Below, piece after piece: positions 47,713-57,221 of a DNA stretch of 64,000 nt. Origin of the DNA: an uncultured Flavobacteriales bacterium (GTDB lineage: Bacteria > Bacteroidota > Bacteroidia > Flavobacteriales_G > Salibacteraceae). The position numbers and the translations under genes were made by a program. The stretch covers positions 372,001-436,000 of the forward strand of contig CALSRO010000003.1 of assembly GCA_943788775.1 (NCBI GenBank). The letters run 5' to 3'. The notes beneath the pieces are model-generated. The model saw only the letters and a program-made list of their open reading frames with translations, did not search any database and was not told where the DNA came from. Within the stretch, counting starts at the first letter, position 1. Every line of letters begins with the position of its first letter.

Positions 47713-50173
47713 GGCTGTATCGATTGATTGCAAATTTTACATGCGGTTTTATCCGACTGAAATTTGAAACCGCATCCACGTAATACACTCCTATTCGCCA
47801 CCTAGCCCGACTTGCTTTAAAGTATCGCTCTGCACCTGCGAACCACTCACCATATTGATACCCACTATCTTTTATCCAAAGTCCACTTGCACCTACCACA
47901 GTGTGTATTCCAAGTTTATTCACCAATGGAATTAAATTCATAAAAGCACCGTTAAAGTGGTGTACATAATGCGCCTGAACGAATAGATCATTAGCGTATA
48001 GAGTCGTATCCTGAATTTGCATGGACTGCATTAAAGAAGCGAAAAAGTAGCGGTCACCACGTGGAAATATCTGGTAGTCAACATATCGCAAATCTTGCTT
48101 ATTAAAGAATTTCCCTGTTTTAACATGGTACGAAGATGTACCCATCGTTCTGAACTTAAAGTTTTGTCTAATAGACAATTCCGTGTAATCGAAATTAATA
48201 TCGCTTCCGAAAATGTCCGGAATTCCTCTGCGATATGTTGCTTCAAACGTGGGCCATTTACTTCCTAAAACCACCTTTCTGTATGGCTCTGTCATGTACT
48301 TCTGAAAGGGCGTGTATTGCAGCTTGAAATTGGCAATGACCGTTTGATACCGGGTAAACTTCAATGGCTCATTTCCGCCAAACCAATCTTCGGTTAGAGG
48401 ACCAAACTGATACTGATCTATGGGTAGTCTATCCACGTATTCAACGATGAGCGTTCCTTGCAGACCATTCACAATTTCTCTGGTTACATATGGATTGAAA
48501 CGATATTCTTCGATCCAGTTAGATCGTTGAAATAGAAACGTGACGGCATCATTATCTACTATGGTATTAAACATTTTACCGCCATAGGCCCCAACCGTGC
48601 CCAAGTGCATTGGGTCGAACCTGTAACTCACACTCAAGCTTCCCTTCACGTCCATGTTTCGGACGCCAACATCGAGTCGCCCCCCTATCCCAATTGATTT
48701 TTCATTCTTCCATTTTTTAAAATAATAAGCACTAGGTCCCAAGCGTAATCCTCCTATTTCAAAGGGATTAAGGAATGCCGGAATGGAAGGGAAATAGATG
48801 AACTGCTTTTTCATTCTATTACTGAATCCTACTCCTTCCCAAATGATGTCCAAAAAGGTTATTCTATTGTAAGCACTATCCAATGAATCTAGATACACCT
48901 CGCTTGTTGTGACTGCGATAATGCTGTCTTTCACATGCTGATATCGCTGTTCGTCAGGTGTTAAGGGTTCGGGTCTAATTCGGTCCCAATAGGTTGAATC
49001 TCGATCGTATGCCTCCTGTGTTATTACCGCTACCTCGTTTTTAAAAAACCGCTTTTCGAAAGTTGGATTGATCTCGTAATTCTCATATCGGGCAATGGTG
49101 TTTCCCGTAAATGTTGTACGTCCGTCTTTACTTGAATAGTCAAACTCCTGTCGCTTAAGCAACACCAAGGAGTCCTTGTTCATCTCAAACTCCTGTTTGA
49201 TGTTGAAATCGCGATAAATCATCAATCCCTCTTCGCTTAAAGACAGATCAACCTTCTCTAAATAGTACAGATTGTTCACGATAAATATTTCACCCTCCCA
49301 GGTTGCATTACCTTTTTTCCGGGGTGTTACACTGATTCGATAGATAAACTCATCCCCTCCAGCTATGGTCTCCTCTAACTTAAATTTATATGTCAATATG
49401 GAAGTCGGATGCAAGGGGCTGATAACGGGCAATTCATTCAAATTCCCCATCGACATGAGGTTGTCATAGAAATTGAAATCGGCCTCGTTCGTGCTGGTAT
49501 AGAACAAACCATAGGAGCTTCCATATTTCTTAAACCCCTCACGAATCTCTTTAATGGAATTGGGCCGCTGATAGTATCGAGTCATTTGAACTTCAGCCAT
49601 ATTTCGACTGCCAGCTATTTTATTAATCGCGGCTTGGTGTTCTCTCTTAGCGATGGCATCGGGATCTTCTTCTGTTTCCTCGTTTTTCCTTCGTTTTTCT
49701 TCCGGCTCTTCTTGTTTTTTCTCCTTTTCTCTTTTCTTTTTTTCCTTCTCAGAAATAACCTCGGCAGCCTTTATATATACCTCACAAGTCGAGCTAGCAA
49801 ACTGGCTATTCCAGCGTTTTTTGTTGTCGATGGCTTTAGCTATAATATCATATGCTGGATCTCGTCTGCGTGCCGAGATACTCACCTCTTCCAGCTCCAG
49901 CTCGTCCACTTTGAGCCAAACATTTTTTACCAAATTTTCCTGATGCAGCACCTTAATTTTCAACTCCTGAGTTTCATACCCTACCGCAGTGAAAACTAAG
50001 TCAATTACCCCTGGATCATTGAGCTGCAAATAATATTTCCCTTGGGCATCAGCGGCTGTTCCCCTTTGGGTGTTTTTCAAATAAACATTGGCAAATGGCA
50101 CAGGAGCATTCGTTTCGTCATAGACAAAACCACTGATAGATTGCGCATAGATTTGATTGCATAGGATAACCAA
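47687..50173 (-). CDS. DUF5686 outer-membrane protein with carboxypeptidase-regulatory-like domain
   Basis: This 828-residue protein has a signal peptide ending IYAQ. A CarboxypepD_reg-like domain (about 12-95) has SGFVYDETNAPVPFANVYL and GKYYLQ. The long DUF5686 region is rich in beta-strand segments and ends as a predicted outer-membrane beta barrel. A Lys/Glu-rich stretch (about 140-170) interrupts it. Members occur widely in Bacteroidota; the function is unknown. The start is a TTG here. The signal peptide could extend about 12 codons further upstream, where no in-frame ATG is seen. Confidence 0.82.
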   Translation of the reverse strand: MVILCNQIYAQSISGFVYDETNAPVPFANVYLKNTQRGTAADAQGKYYLQLNDPGVIDLVFTAVGYETQELKIKVLHQENLVKNVWLKVDELELEEVSISARRRDPAYDIIAKAIDNKKRWNSQFASSTCEVYIKAAEVISEKEKKKREKEKKQEEPEEKRRKNEETEEDPDAIAKREHQAAINKIAGSRNMAEVQMTRYYQRPNSIKEIREGFKKYGSSYGLFYTSTNEADFNFYDNLMSMGNLNELPVISPLHPTSILTYKFKLEETIAGGDEFIYRISVTPRKKGNATWEGEIFIVNNLYYLEKVDLSLSEEGLMIYRDFNIKQEFEMNKDSLVLLKRQEFDYSSKDGRTTFTGNTIARYENYEINPTFEKRFFKNEVAVITQEAYDRDSTYWDRIRPEPLTPDEQRYQHVKDSIIAVTTSEVYLDSLDSAYNRITFLDIIWEGVGFSNRMKKQFIYFPSIPAFLNPFEIGGLRLGPSAYYFKKWKNEKSIGIGGRLDVGVRNMDVKGSLSVSYRFDPMHLGTVGAYGGKMFNTIVDNDAVTFLFQRSNWIEEYRFNPYVTREIVNGLQGTLIVEYVDRLPIDQYQFGPLTEDWFGGNEPLKFTRYQTVIANFKLQYTPFQKYMTEPYRKVVLGSKWPTFEATYRRGIPDIFGSDINFDYTELSIRQNFKFRTMGTSSYHVKTGKFFNKQDLRYVDYQIFPRGDRYFFASLMQSMQIQDTTLYANDLFVQAHYVHHFNGAFMNLIPLVNKLGIHTVVGASGLWIKDSGYQYGEWFAGAERYFKASRARWRIGVYYVDAVSNFSRIKPHVKFAINRYSLRDQSWGY

Positions 50174-50346
50174 TAGCGTACAAATCCCGATATATAAACT
50201 CTTAGTCAGTGTTGGTTAGTTACGATGAACGATGATACACACGAAATTCATCCAATGATCGAGTTATGAATCAAAAGGACGAATTTGGAGATGATCGGTT
50301 ACAGAATTGATACATTTTTCCACATTTGCTCAAACAATCAACCACT

Positions 50347-50823
50347 ATGGATCCAATACACATGCACCTTTTGTCGAACCACATTCCTATTCTTGGTTCG
50401 TTATTCGCTTTTCTGTTACTCATAGTTGGTATGGTTATTAAAAATAAGACGGTAGAAATCACTGCGTTGTCAACGTTAATTCTAGTCACGCTTTTGACCT
50501 TTCCTGCATATTTCAGTGGGGAAGATGCAGAACACAAAGTTGAACACTATGCAGGAGTGAGCGAGCACGAATTAGAAGAGCATGAGGAACACGCAGAAAC
50601 CACGCTTTGGCTGATGATTGCCAGCGGATTATTGGCATCTATGGCTTTGGCTTCATATAAGTATTCACCTCAGTACACCAATTGGATGCGATTGACAACG
50701 CTCATTGTTTGTGGTCTGGCATTTTTAAGTATGATTCCACTCTCTCTTCATGGTGGAAAAATCATGCATCAAGAATTACGAGGTGATACTCCAGCATTGG
50801 AGTCGCACGAAGAAGATCACTAA
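50347..50823 (+). CDS. Four-helix membrane protein (DUF2231-like), His-rich
   Basis: This 158-residue protein has predicted transmembrane segments at about 10-30, 35-55, 85-105 and 118-135. It starts with MDPIHMHLLSNHIPILGSLF. A His/Glu-rich loop follows helix two (EHKVEHYAGVSEHELEEHEEH), and the C-terminus ends LESHEEDH. The His clusters suggest metal binding or haem contact, which is inference. It is divergent from DUF5686 and convergent with the methyltransferase, overlapping it by 4 bases. Confidence 0.7.
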   Translation: MDPIHMHLLSNHIPILGSLFAFLLLIVGMVIKNKTVEITALSTLILVTLLTFPAYFSGEDAEHKVEHYAGVSEHELEEHEEHAETTLWLMIASGLLASMALASYKYSPQYTNWMRLTTLIVCGLAFLSMIPLSLHGGKIMHQELRGDTPALESHEEDH

Positions 50824-51635
50824 CCTTTTCGGGCCGCAAACTCCATCATCAATGGAGTAATAATCATGCCGCTTGGATTCGATTCCAGGCTGGGCCATGC
50901 ATCAATAAACGCTTGTTGTTGGTCTTTGGTCAGCAAATTCATTTCGATTAGCTTCTCTGAATAAATGTGTAAAAATGTTCCCGGCCATTGCCAAACCAAT
51001 TCATTTGGTGCAGCCACCTTTTCCAACATGGCTTTGTGCTCCATCTTCAACCCGTTTTGATAAAACATTTCTGGTAACCGTGGAGCAATATCAATCTCGC
51101 TTGGCATGACTCTCCAGCTTTCTCGACAAGCCTCGATCATAGTTCGCACCTCTGGAAGCTCAGGAATAATCCGAAACGTGCCCCATTGCGCATATTCCTG
51201 AACCAGAAAAACCCCACCCGGTTTTAGCAATTTCGCAATCTCGGTGATGATTAAATCCACATCATTTACCCACGACAGCACCCAGCGGCAATAAACTACA
51301 TCGAATTGCTCGGGTTCTAACTGAAGATCATGGATAGAGCGTGGATAAAACCTCACATGGTCATAGCCGCGTAGGGTCGCCTGCGCATTTCCATAATCCA
51401 CGTAATCTTGAGAAATGTCTATAGCCGTGACTTGACCAGATGGCCCTACGATTTCTGCTAAATCAAAGGTGGCGAATCCAGGTCCTGCCCCTAAATCTAA
51501 GATATGCATGCCACGCTGCACTCTTCCTCGTTCCCATAATCGCGCAGCGTCACTCGACCAAACTCGATGTTGAAATCCAAGGCGTTCTAATTCTGTTTTA
51601 TCGGTGCCTAGGATGTATGACTGATTTTCTGACAT
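50820..51635 (-). CDS. Class I SAM-dependent methyltransferase
   Basis: This 271-residue protein has motif I ILDLGAGPGFATFDLA, the second acidic residue in VTAIDISQDYVDY, CRWVLSWVND and LKPGGVFLVQEY, typical of the UbiE/Methyltransf_25 group. The methyl acceptor is unknown. Confidence 0.88.
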   Translation of the reverse strand: MSENQSYILGTDKTELERLGFQHRVWSSDAARLWERGRVQRGMHILDLGAGPGFATFDLAEIVGPSGQVTAIDISQDYVDYGNAQATLRGYDHVRFYPRSIHDLQLEPEQFDVVYCRWVLSWVNDVDLIITEIAKLLKPGGVFLVQEYAQWGTFRIIPELPEVRTMIEACRESWRVMPSEIDIAPRLPEMFYQNGLKMEHKAMLEKVAAPNELVWQWPGTFLHIYSEKLIEMNLLTKDQQQAFIDAWPSLESNPSGMIITPLMMEFAARKG

Positions 51636-51748
51636 ATACTAAAAGTACTATTCGACACAATAGATAAATGCAGTGTGAAAATTTGTCTAACGCCTTAATT
51701 ACCAACATATTTATATTTTCGAGCACTTTCGATCAAATACACCACACT

Positions 51749-52336
51749 ATGCAAATGGCAAAATCCGTTGAGGAATACATCGATTCGAATCCAGAGAGCG
51801 CAGAATTACTACATAAGTTGAGGTCAATTTTATTACGCACGGAATTGAATGAAGAGCTTAAGTGGGGTATTCCGTATTACACTCTTAAGAAAAAACAAGT
51901 GGTTGGATTAGTTGCCTTCAAAAAATACACGGGTATGTGGTTTACGAATGGAGTCTTTTTAAGTGATCCTAAAAAAGTGCTCGTCAACGCCAGCGACAAC
52001 AAGACCAAGGGACAGAGACAATGGCGGTTTACGGCCTTGGACCAGATCAACGAAGATCTTGTATACGTGTATATACTCGAAGCCATCGAGAATCAGAAGG
52101 AGGGCAAGGAAATAAAGCCAGAACCCAAAAAGCTAGCGTTGCCTGAGGAACTAGATCAAGCCTTGAAATCCGACAGCTCATTAAAACTGGCCTTTCAGCA
52201 ACTTTCTCGTGGAAAACAAATTGAATATGCCAATCATATTGGGGAAGCGAAACAAGACGCAACTCGAATCAATTGGCTTCGGAAATCCATTCCTCTGATC
52301 ATGAATGGTATCGGCATTAATGATAAGTATCGCTGA
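51749..52336 (+). CDS. YdeI/OmdA-like protein with DUF1801 domain
   Basis: This 195-residue cytosolic protein starts with a DUF1801 domain (SVEEYIDSNPESAELL, EELKWGIPYYTL, MWFTNGVFLSDP). The C-terminal helical part (ALPEELDQALKSD, QQLSRGKQIEYANHI, KQDATRINWLRKSI) matches the bacteriocin-protection YdeI/OmdA group. The role is poorly defined; some members protect against antimicrobial peptides. The ATG at 51749 is preferred over an upstream frame start. Confidence 0.8.
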   Translation: MQMAKSVEEYIDSNPESAELLHKLRSILLRTELNEELKWGIPYYTLKKKQVVGLVAFKKYTGMWFTNGVFLSDPKKVLVNASDNKTKGQRQWRFTALDQINEDLVYVYILEAIENQKEGKEIKPEPKKLALPEELDQALKSDSSLKLAFQQLSRGKQIEYANHIGEAKQDATRINWLRKSIPLIMNGIGINDKYR

Positions 52337-53239
52337 TCATACCCACTTGATTTTAGAATCATCGAATGAATATTCGATTGTATCTCCAGCGTCCAGCACA
52401 TCGTAGTACTCGCCATCGGTTTCAATGGGTAATCTACCTTCTAAAACTTCTAAGCGAACCTTTTTCCCTTTGAGGTAGACTAGCCAAGGATGTTTTACTT
52501 GCTTCGCCTTTCGCAAAGGCAAATATTTTAAGGCCAATTGATAGTAAGTTGCGTGCTCCAAAATGGTTACTCCAAAAAGTCCATCGCTCATGGTTGATTG
52601 CGGAGTTAAACCCAATCCAAAACCCATGTACGTTCCGTTGCCTATGGCAATTAATGTCAAGGAGAGTTCATGCACTTCACCATCAATGGTAATTCTAACT
52701 CTTGGTCTTTGAAAAACGAGAATGCTTTTCAAAATCGCTAGGGTGTAGTTCAATTGCGGTGTAAGACTGCTCCTACCCGACTCGACCCTGCGCATGACTA
52801 GTCCTCCAATACCTCCGGTTGAAGCATTGAGGAAACGCTTTCGCAAGGCATCGTGCTCCATCAATCCAACATCGCACGGAATAGATTGCTTTTCTGCAAG
52901 TGCAGCAAGTATCTGTGGGATAGATTTTGGAGTCATGGATTTTGTCAAATCATTGGCCGATCCGCATTGGTACACGCCCATCCAAACCTCCTCTTTTGAT
53001 TCTGCGAATGCTATACCATTCAGCACTTCATTGACAGTTCCATCACCGCCACACGCGACTATCGCATTCACCTGCCCGCCTTTCATCTGATGATGTGCTA
53101 TACGAAAAGCATCTCCTGCAGACTTGGTGGGTTTCACTTCAACCTCGATGGTTGGAAAATCACTTTTTGATTGATCAATCGACTTGATGACCTCAGAATA
53201 TTTTCGAGATATGCTGTTAACAATAAAAACTACCCGCAT
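52337..53239 (-). CDS. Diacylglycerol-kinase-family lipid kinase (YegS-like)
   Basis: This 300-residue protein has the catalytic-domain motif AIVACGGDGTVNEVLNGIA (GGDGT, nucleotide binding) and NASTGGIGGLVMRRV in the DagK fold. C-terminal beta segments fit the YegS/BmrU type, including the family signature LPIETDGEYYD. It phosphorylates diacylglycerol or a related lipid; the substrate is unknown. I chose the ATG at 53239 giving MRVVFIVN. It lies directly after a hairpin that ends clpB. Confidence 0.88.
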   Translation of the reverse strand: MRVVFIVNSISRKYSEVIKSIDQSKSDFPTIEVEVKPTKSAGDAFRIAHHQMKGGQVNAIVACGGDGTVNEVLNGIAFAESKEEVWMGVYQCGSANDLTKSMTPKSIPQILAALAEKQSIPCDVGLMEHDALRKRFLNASTGGIGGLVMRRVESGRSSLTPQLNYTLAILKSILVFQRPRVRITIDGEVHELSLTLIAIGNGTYMGFGLGLTPQSTMSDGLFGVTILEHATYYQLALKYLPLRKAKQVKHPWLVYLKGKKVRLEVLEGRLPIETDGEYYDVLDAGDTIEYSFDDSKIKWV

Positions 53240-53277
53240 AAAAAAGCACTGATGGCGCAATGTACGCCATTAGCGCT
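53240..53277 (-). terminator. Intrinsic terminator of clpB, adjacent to the lipid-kinase start
   Basis: Read on the minus strand, two 13-base arms (53277-53265 and 53257-53245) pair with two mismatches or wobbles around a 7-base loop and are followed by six T. The T tract ends one base before the ATG of the lipid kinase, so read-through would be needed for clpB-driven expression. Confidence 0.65.
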
Positions 53278-53301
53278 CTAATCAAAACTAACCTAATATG
53301 A

Positions 53302-55923
53302 TTACCCTATTTTAGTCAACACCTCAGCCTCTATTGGCTTTCGGAATACATACTTGTCGTCAAAAATATCGAGTACGATTTCCTCGCTTTTTTTCACCTT
53401 TCCTGACAACAATTCCTTGCTCAACTCATTCAGCACATTCCTTTGAATCATCCGCTTGATTGGTCTCGCCCCAAATTGTGGGTCAAATCCACCCTCAGCC
53501 AATTGATCGATTACCTCTTCAGTAACGGAAAGATATATGTCTTGGTGATTTAATCGCTTTCCGAGCGCCCTCAGGTGCATATTCACAATTTGTCGAACGT
53601 CCTTCTTGTTCAGCGGCTTGAAAATGATGGTCTCATCAATTCGATTCAGGAATTCAGGCTTCAGTGTCTTGCGAAGCATTTCCTTCATCTCGAGGTCTGT
53701 TCTGGCCATTACTCGATCCAATTCGGCCTCTTTCATTCCATCTAAGTTTCGAGCGATGATGTCTGAACCAAGGTTTGATGTCATGATGATGATGGTGTTT
53801 TTGAAATTCGCTACCCGACCTTTATTATCAGTAAGACGACCATCATCCAACACTTGCAACAGAATATTGAATACATCCGGATGCGCCTTCTCAATCTCGT
53901 CTAGCAAAATCACCGAATATGGTTTTCTGCGGACGGCTTCGGTCAACTGACCGCCTTCATCGTATCCAACGTATCCCGGAGGTGCTCCGACCAATCGGCT
54001 TACGGCATGCCTTTCTTGATACTCGCCCATGTCAATTCGAGTCATCGCGTTTTCATTGTCAAACAGATACTCTGCCAATGCCTTGGCCAACTCCGTTTTA
54101 CCGACACCAGTGGTTCCCAAGAAAATGAATGAACCTATGGGTTTGTTCATGTCTTGGAGTCCACTTCGACTTCTGCGCACTGCATCTGAGACAGCTTCAA
54201 TGGCTTCGTCTTGACTTACCACTCGCTTGTGCAATTCATCCTCCAGATGCAACAGTTTTTCAGACTCGCTTTGCAACATCTTATTGACCGGTATTCCTGT
54301 CCACTTAGCGACTACTTCGGCAATATCTTCCGCATCCACTTCCTCCTTAATCATGCGGCCATCGGTATCCATGGTCGCCCATTTTGCCTCTAGCACTTTC
54401 AAGTTTGCTTCGGCTTCACCAACCTTACCATAGCGGATTTCGGCTACTCGACCCAAGTCTCCTTGACGCTCGGCTTGCTCCGCTTCCAACTTCAATTCTT
54501 CAATGCGCTTCTTTTCGGTTTGAATTCCTTCTACCACTTCTTTCTCTCCCTCCCATCTGGCTTTTAAATCGTCTCGCTTTTCTTTCAATTCCGGGATATG
54601 CCTTTGCAGGTCTTCCAACTTCTTTTTGTCATCCTCACGCTTGATGGCCTCTTGTTCAATCTCAAGTTGTCGCATCTTTCTCAATACCTCATCCAATTCG
54701 GTAGGCATGCTATTGATTTGCATCCTCAATTTGGAAGCGGCCTCATCAATCAAGTCGATGGCCTTGTCTGGCAAAAATCGATCGCTAATGTATCGCTGAC
54801 TCAACTGCACTGCATTGATGATGGCTTCATCCTTGATTCTCACCTTGTGGTGTGTTTCATAGCGTTCTTTCAATCCGCGCAAAATGCTGATGGCATCTTC
54901 CTCAGCAGGTTCATCCACCAATACGGTTTGGAATCTGCGCTCCAGTGCCTTGTCTTTTTCAAAATACTTCTGGTACTCACTCAGAGTGGTGGCACCCACC
55001 ACTCTCAATTCTCCCCGAGCCAATGCTGGTTTCAAAATGTTTGCCGCATCCATTGCTCCTTCGCTTTTTCCAGCGCCCACCAACGAGTGGATTTCATCTA
55101 TAAACAACACAATGCTTCCATCACTGCTTGTCACTTCCTTGACCACGGCCTTCAATCGTTCTTCGAATTCGCCCTTGTATTTTGCACCGGCTATCAAGGC
55201 TCCCATGTCTAAGGAATGGAACTCTTTATTCTTGAGGTTTTCTGGCACATCACCGTTCACGATCCGGTGAGCAATGCCCTCGGCAATGACGGTCTTACCC
55301 ACCCCTGGTTCTCCGATGAGTATGGGGTTGTTTTTTGTTCTGCGAGACAATATCTGCAGTACTCTGCGGATTTCTTCGTCACGCCCAATGACTGGATCCA
55401 ACTTTCCATTTTTAGCCTGCTCATTCAGGTTTACCGCATACTTATTTAATGCGTTATATGTTTCTTCCGCGTTTTGTGAAGTGACTTTTTCTCCTTTTCT
55501 GAGTTCAAGGATGGCTTGTTTCAAGTCCTTGGAGTTGATCCCGCTGTCTTTTAATAAAGTGGAAGCTTGATCTTTTACATCCAACATGGCTAAGATAATG
55601 TGCTCAATAGAGACAAACTCATCTCCGAACTCCTTTAATTGGTCTTGTGCCTTGCTCAGCACCTGATTGGCGCTTTGGCTCAAATATTGGCTGCCGCCCT
55701 CTACTTTGGGCATGGATTGAACCATGCTATCGATGGCCTGAGATATAATTTGAGAGTTGGCTCCTACTTTTTTCAGTAGAAAGGGAGTAACATTTTCATC
55801 CACACTGAAAATGCCCTTCATTATGTGCGCTGGCTCAATGCTTTGATGCCCGTTGCTCATCGCAAACTGCTGCGCTTGCTGAATCGCTTCTTGCGATTTA
55901 ATGGTGAATTTATTTAGGTTCAT
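53302..55923 (-). CDS. clpB: ATP-dependent chaperone ClpB
   Basis: This AAA+ disaggregase works with DnaK to solubilise aggregates. From ATG 55923 it is 873 residues. It has an N-terminal Clp repeat domain (FTIKSQEAIQQAQQFAM), Walker A1 GEPGVGKT, an M-domain coiled coil (residues about 400-530), Walker A2 GTTGVGKT, the pore loop GAPPGYVGYDEGG and a C-terminal D2-small domain. Length is typical for ClpB. The frame continues 27 codons upstream without family similarity, so the ATG giving MNLNKFT is used. Confidence 0.96.
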   Translation of the reverse strand: MNLNKFTIKSQEAIQQAQQFAMSNGHQSIEPAHIMKGIFSVDENVTPFLLKKVGANSQIISQAIDSMVQSMPKVEGGSQYLSQSANQVLSKAQDQLKEFGDEFVSIEHIILAMLDVKDQASTLLKDSGINSKDLKQAILELRKGEKVTSQNAEETYNALNKYAVNLNEQAKNGKLDPVIGRDEEIRRVLQILSRRTKNNPILIGEPGVGKTVIAEGIAHRIVNGDVPENLKNKEFHSLDMGALIAGAKYKGEFEERLKAVVKEVTSSDGSIVLFIDEIHSLVGAGKSEGAMDAANILKPALARGELRVVGATTLSEYQKYFEKDKALERRFQTVLVDEPAEEDAISILRGLKERYETHHKVRIKDEAIINAVQLSQRYISDRFLPDKAIDLIDEAASKLRMQINSMPTELDEVLRKMRQLEIEQEAIKREDDKKKLEDLQRHIPELKEKRDDLKARWEGEKEVVEGIQTEKKRIEELKLEAEQAERQGDLGRVAEIRYGKVGEAEANLKVLEAKWATMDTDGRMIKEEVDAEDIAEVVAKWTGIPVNKMLQSESEKLLHLEDELHKRVVSQDEAIEAVSDAVRRSRSGLQDMNKPIGSFIFLGTTGVGKTELAKALAEYLFDNENAMTRIDMGEYQERHAVSRLVGAPPGYVGYDEGGQLTEAVRRKPYSVILLDEIEKAHPDVFNILLQVLDDGRLTDNKGRVANFKNTIIIMTSNLGSDIIARNLDGMKEAELDRVMARTDLEMKEMLRKTLKPEFLNRIDETIIFKPLNKKDVRQIVNMHLRALGKRLNHQDIYLSVTEEVIDQLAEGGFDPQFGARPIKRMIQRNVLNELSKELLSGKVKKSEEIVLDIFDDKYVFRKPIEAEVLTKIG

Positions 55924-56134
55924 ATTTCGAATTTTATGGGACCCCACTAGCTGCTTGAACGAAGTTCGTATCAAATAGCCACCAGAATCATTGGTTCGGA
56001 CCAATTAGTCAAGACTTGAACCAAAGGCTATAATCACTTGATTTCAAGACTTTTTGTCCTTTCATTTTAAAATTGAAAGCCAATTTGACTTGTGGAAACA
56101 TAATTTTCTGACGAGTTGGCTATAGTTTAGCCGA

Positions 56135-57127
56135 ATGAATAAACTCATTCTCGTTTTTCTGATTCTCATTAGCTCCATTGCGTGCGCACAAACACAAAGG
56201 GATTTGGTGACGTTGGATCCAAATACGGAGTTGATCGACCACCTTGGTTATTCATTTCAATACTCAGAACAGCACGAACAAGCCATGTGGATTGGCTATG
56301 TATTGACCAAAGAAGAAACGATAAAACAATACGAGCGTACCGATCGATTCATAGAAGATCCATTGGTAAAAACTGGATCGGCAAGCATTGCGGACTATAA
56401 AGGTTCTGGATTTGACCGAGGTCATTTGGCTCCAGCCGCAGACATGTCTTGGTCCGAAACGGCCATGAAGGAGTCCTTCTATTTCAGTAATATGAGTCCG
56501 CAAGACCCATCCTTCAATCGTGGTATTTGGAAAAAGCTGGAAGCACAGCTTCGATCTTGGGCCATTGTTTATGACTCTATTTACATTGTGACAGGCCCCA
56601 TACTCACGGATGGATTGGAAGCCATCGGACCCAATGAAGTTTCCATTCCGCAGCTTTATTATAAAGCGGTAATAGACCTACGAGAAGATCGAAAGGAAGG
56701 AATTGCCTTCTTATTGAAAAACGAAGCGAGCCAAGATGCTGTGCAGTCTTTTGCGATAAGTATTGATAGCTTGGAGCGTGTAAGTGGATTAGAGCTCTAT
56801 CCATTTCTAGATGATGCTCTTGAAGCAAAAATTGAATCAGAAATATGTATTTCCTGCTGGGACTGGAGCATACACACCGTAGAAGCCAGACCTGCTTCTA
56901 CCACGAAATCTAGCACCACACAGTGCTTGGGAAAAACAAAATCGGGTAATCGATGTAAAATCAAAACCAACGAAACGAGTGGCTATTGCCATGTACATAC
57001 TGCACAAATTCCATCGGAGCCCCCTCGCTTGGAGACTTCGGTGCGCTGCACGGGTACAACCAAAAGAGGCAAACAATGTAATCGTAAAACCTTGGATGCA
57101 AGTACTAGATGTTCGCAACACAAATAG
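56135..57127 (+). CDS. Secreted DNA/RNA non-specific endonuclease with tandem Cys3His motifs
   Basis: This 330-residue protein has a signal peptide (MNKLILVFLILISSIACAQ). The NUC1/NucA-type nuclease domain (about 25-240) has the catalytic motif DRGHLAPA (Asp94 to Ala101, general base His97) and NMSPQDPSFNRGIW, which supplies the metal-binding Asn. The C-terminus holds two small modules with identical spacing, Cys264-x9-Cys-x10-Cys-x2-His288 and Cys305-x9-Cys-x10-Cys-x2-His329. They read C.G.TK.G..C....... and then C..H, resembling DUF5763. They are probably zinc- or disulfide-stabilised and might aid substrate binding. It degrades extracellular or periplasmic nucleic acid by family inference. 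Confidence 0.85.
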   Translation: MNKLILVFLILISSIACAQTQRDLVTLDPNTELIDHLGYSFQYSEQHEQAMWIGYVLTKEETIKQYERTDRFIEDPLVKTGSASIADYKGSGFDRGHLAPAADMSWSETAMKESFYFSNMSPQDPSFNRGIWKKLEAQLRSWAIVYDSIYIVTGPILTDGLEAIGPNEVSIPQLYYKAVIDLREDRKEGIAFLLKNEASQDAVQSFAISIDSLERVSGLELYPFLDDALEAKIESEICISCWDWSIHTVEARPASTTKSSTTQCLGKTKSGNRCKIKTNETSGYCHVHTAQIPSEPPRLETSVRCTGTTKRGKQCNRKTLDASTRCSQHK

Positions 57128-57160
57128 GTCAATATCTCGATTCATCATATAATTGAAGCA

Positions 57161-57172
57161 TTGTTTAAACAA
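57161..57172. promoter_or_regulatory. 12-bp perfect palindrome upstream of the Nudix-helicase operon
   Basis: TTGTTTAAACAA is a perfect inverted repeat located 50 bases before the Nudix ATG and 3 bases before a candidate -7 element. It could be an operator; this is inference. Confidence 0.35.
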
Positions 57173-57175
57173 GAC

Positions 57176-57183
57176 TAACTTTA
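57176..57183 (+). promoter_or_regulatory. Candidate -7 element of the Nudix-helicase operon
   Basis: TAACTTTA differs by one base from TAnnTTTG and lies 38 bases before the ATG at 57222. Confidence 0.4.
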
Positions 57184-57221
57184 TAATCAGATATCAACAG
57201 GAATAAAAGAACAAGCTATTA

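Noticed and set aside
50174-50346. Small gene in the divergent region before the four-helix membrane protein
   Set aside because: No frame with start, composition or motif typical of coding is visible; it probably holds the two divergent promoters.
56135-57127. Secreted nuclease as a third gene of the Nudix-helicase system
   Set aside because: It has its own signal peptide, and the 94-base gap contains a separate palindrome and promoter; co-function is not supported.
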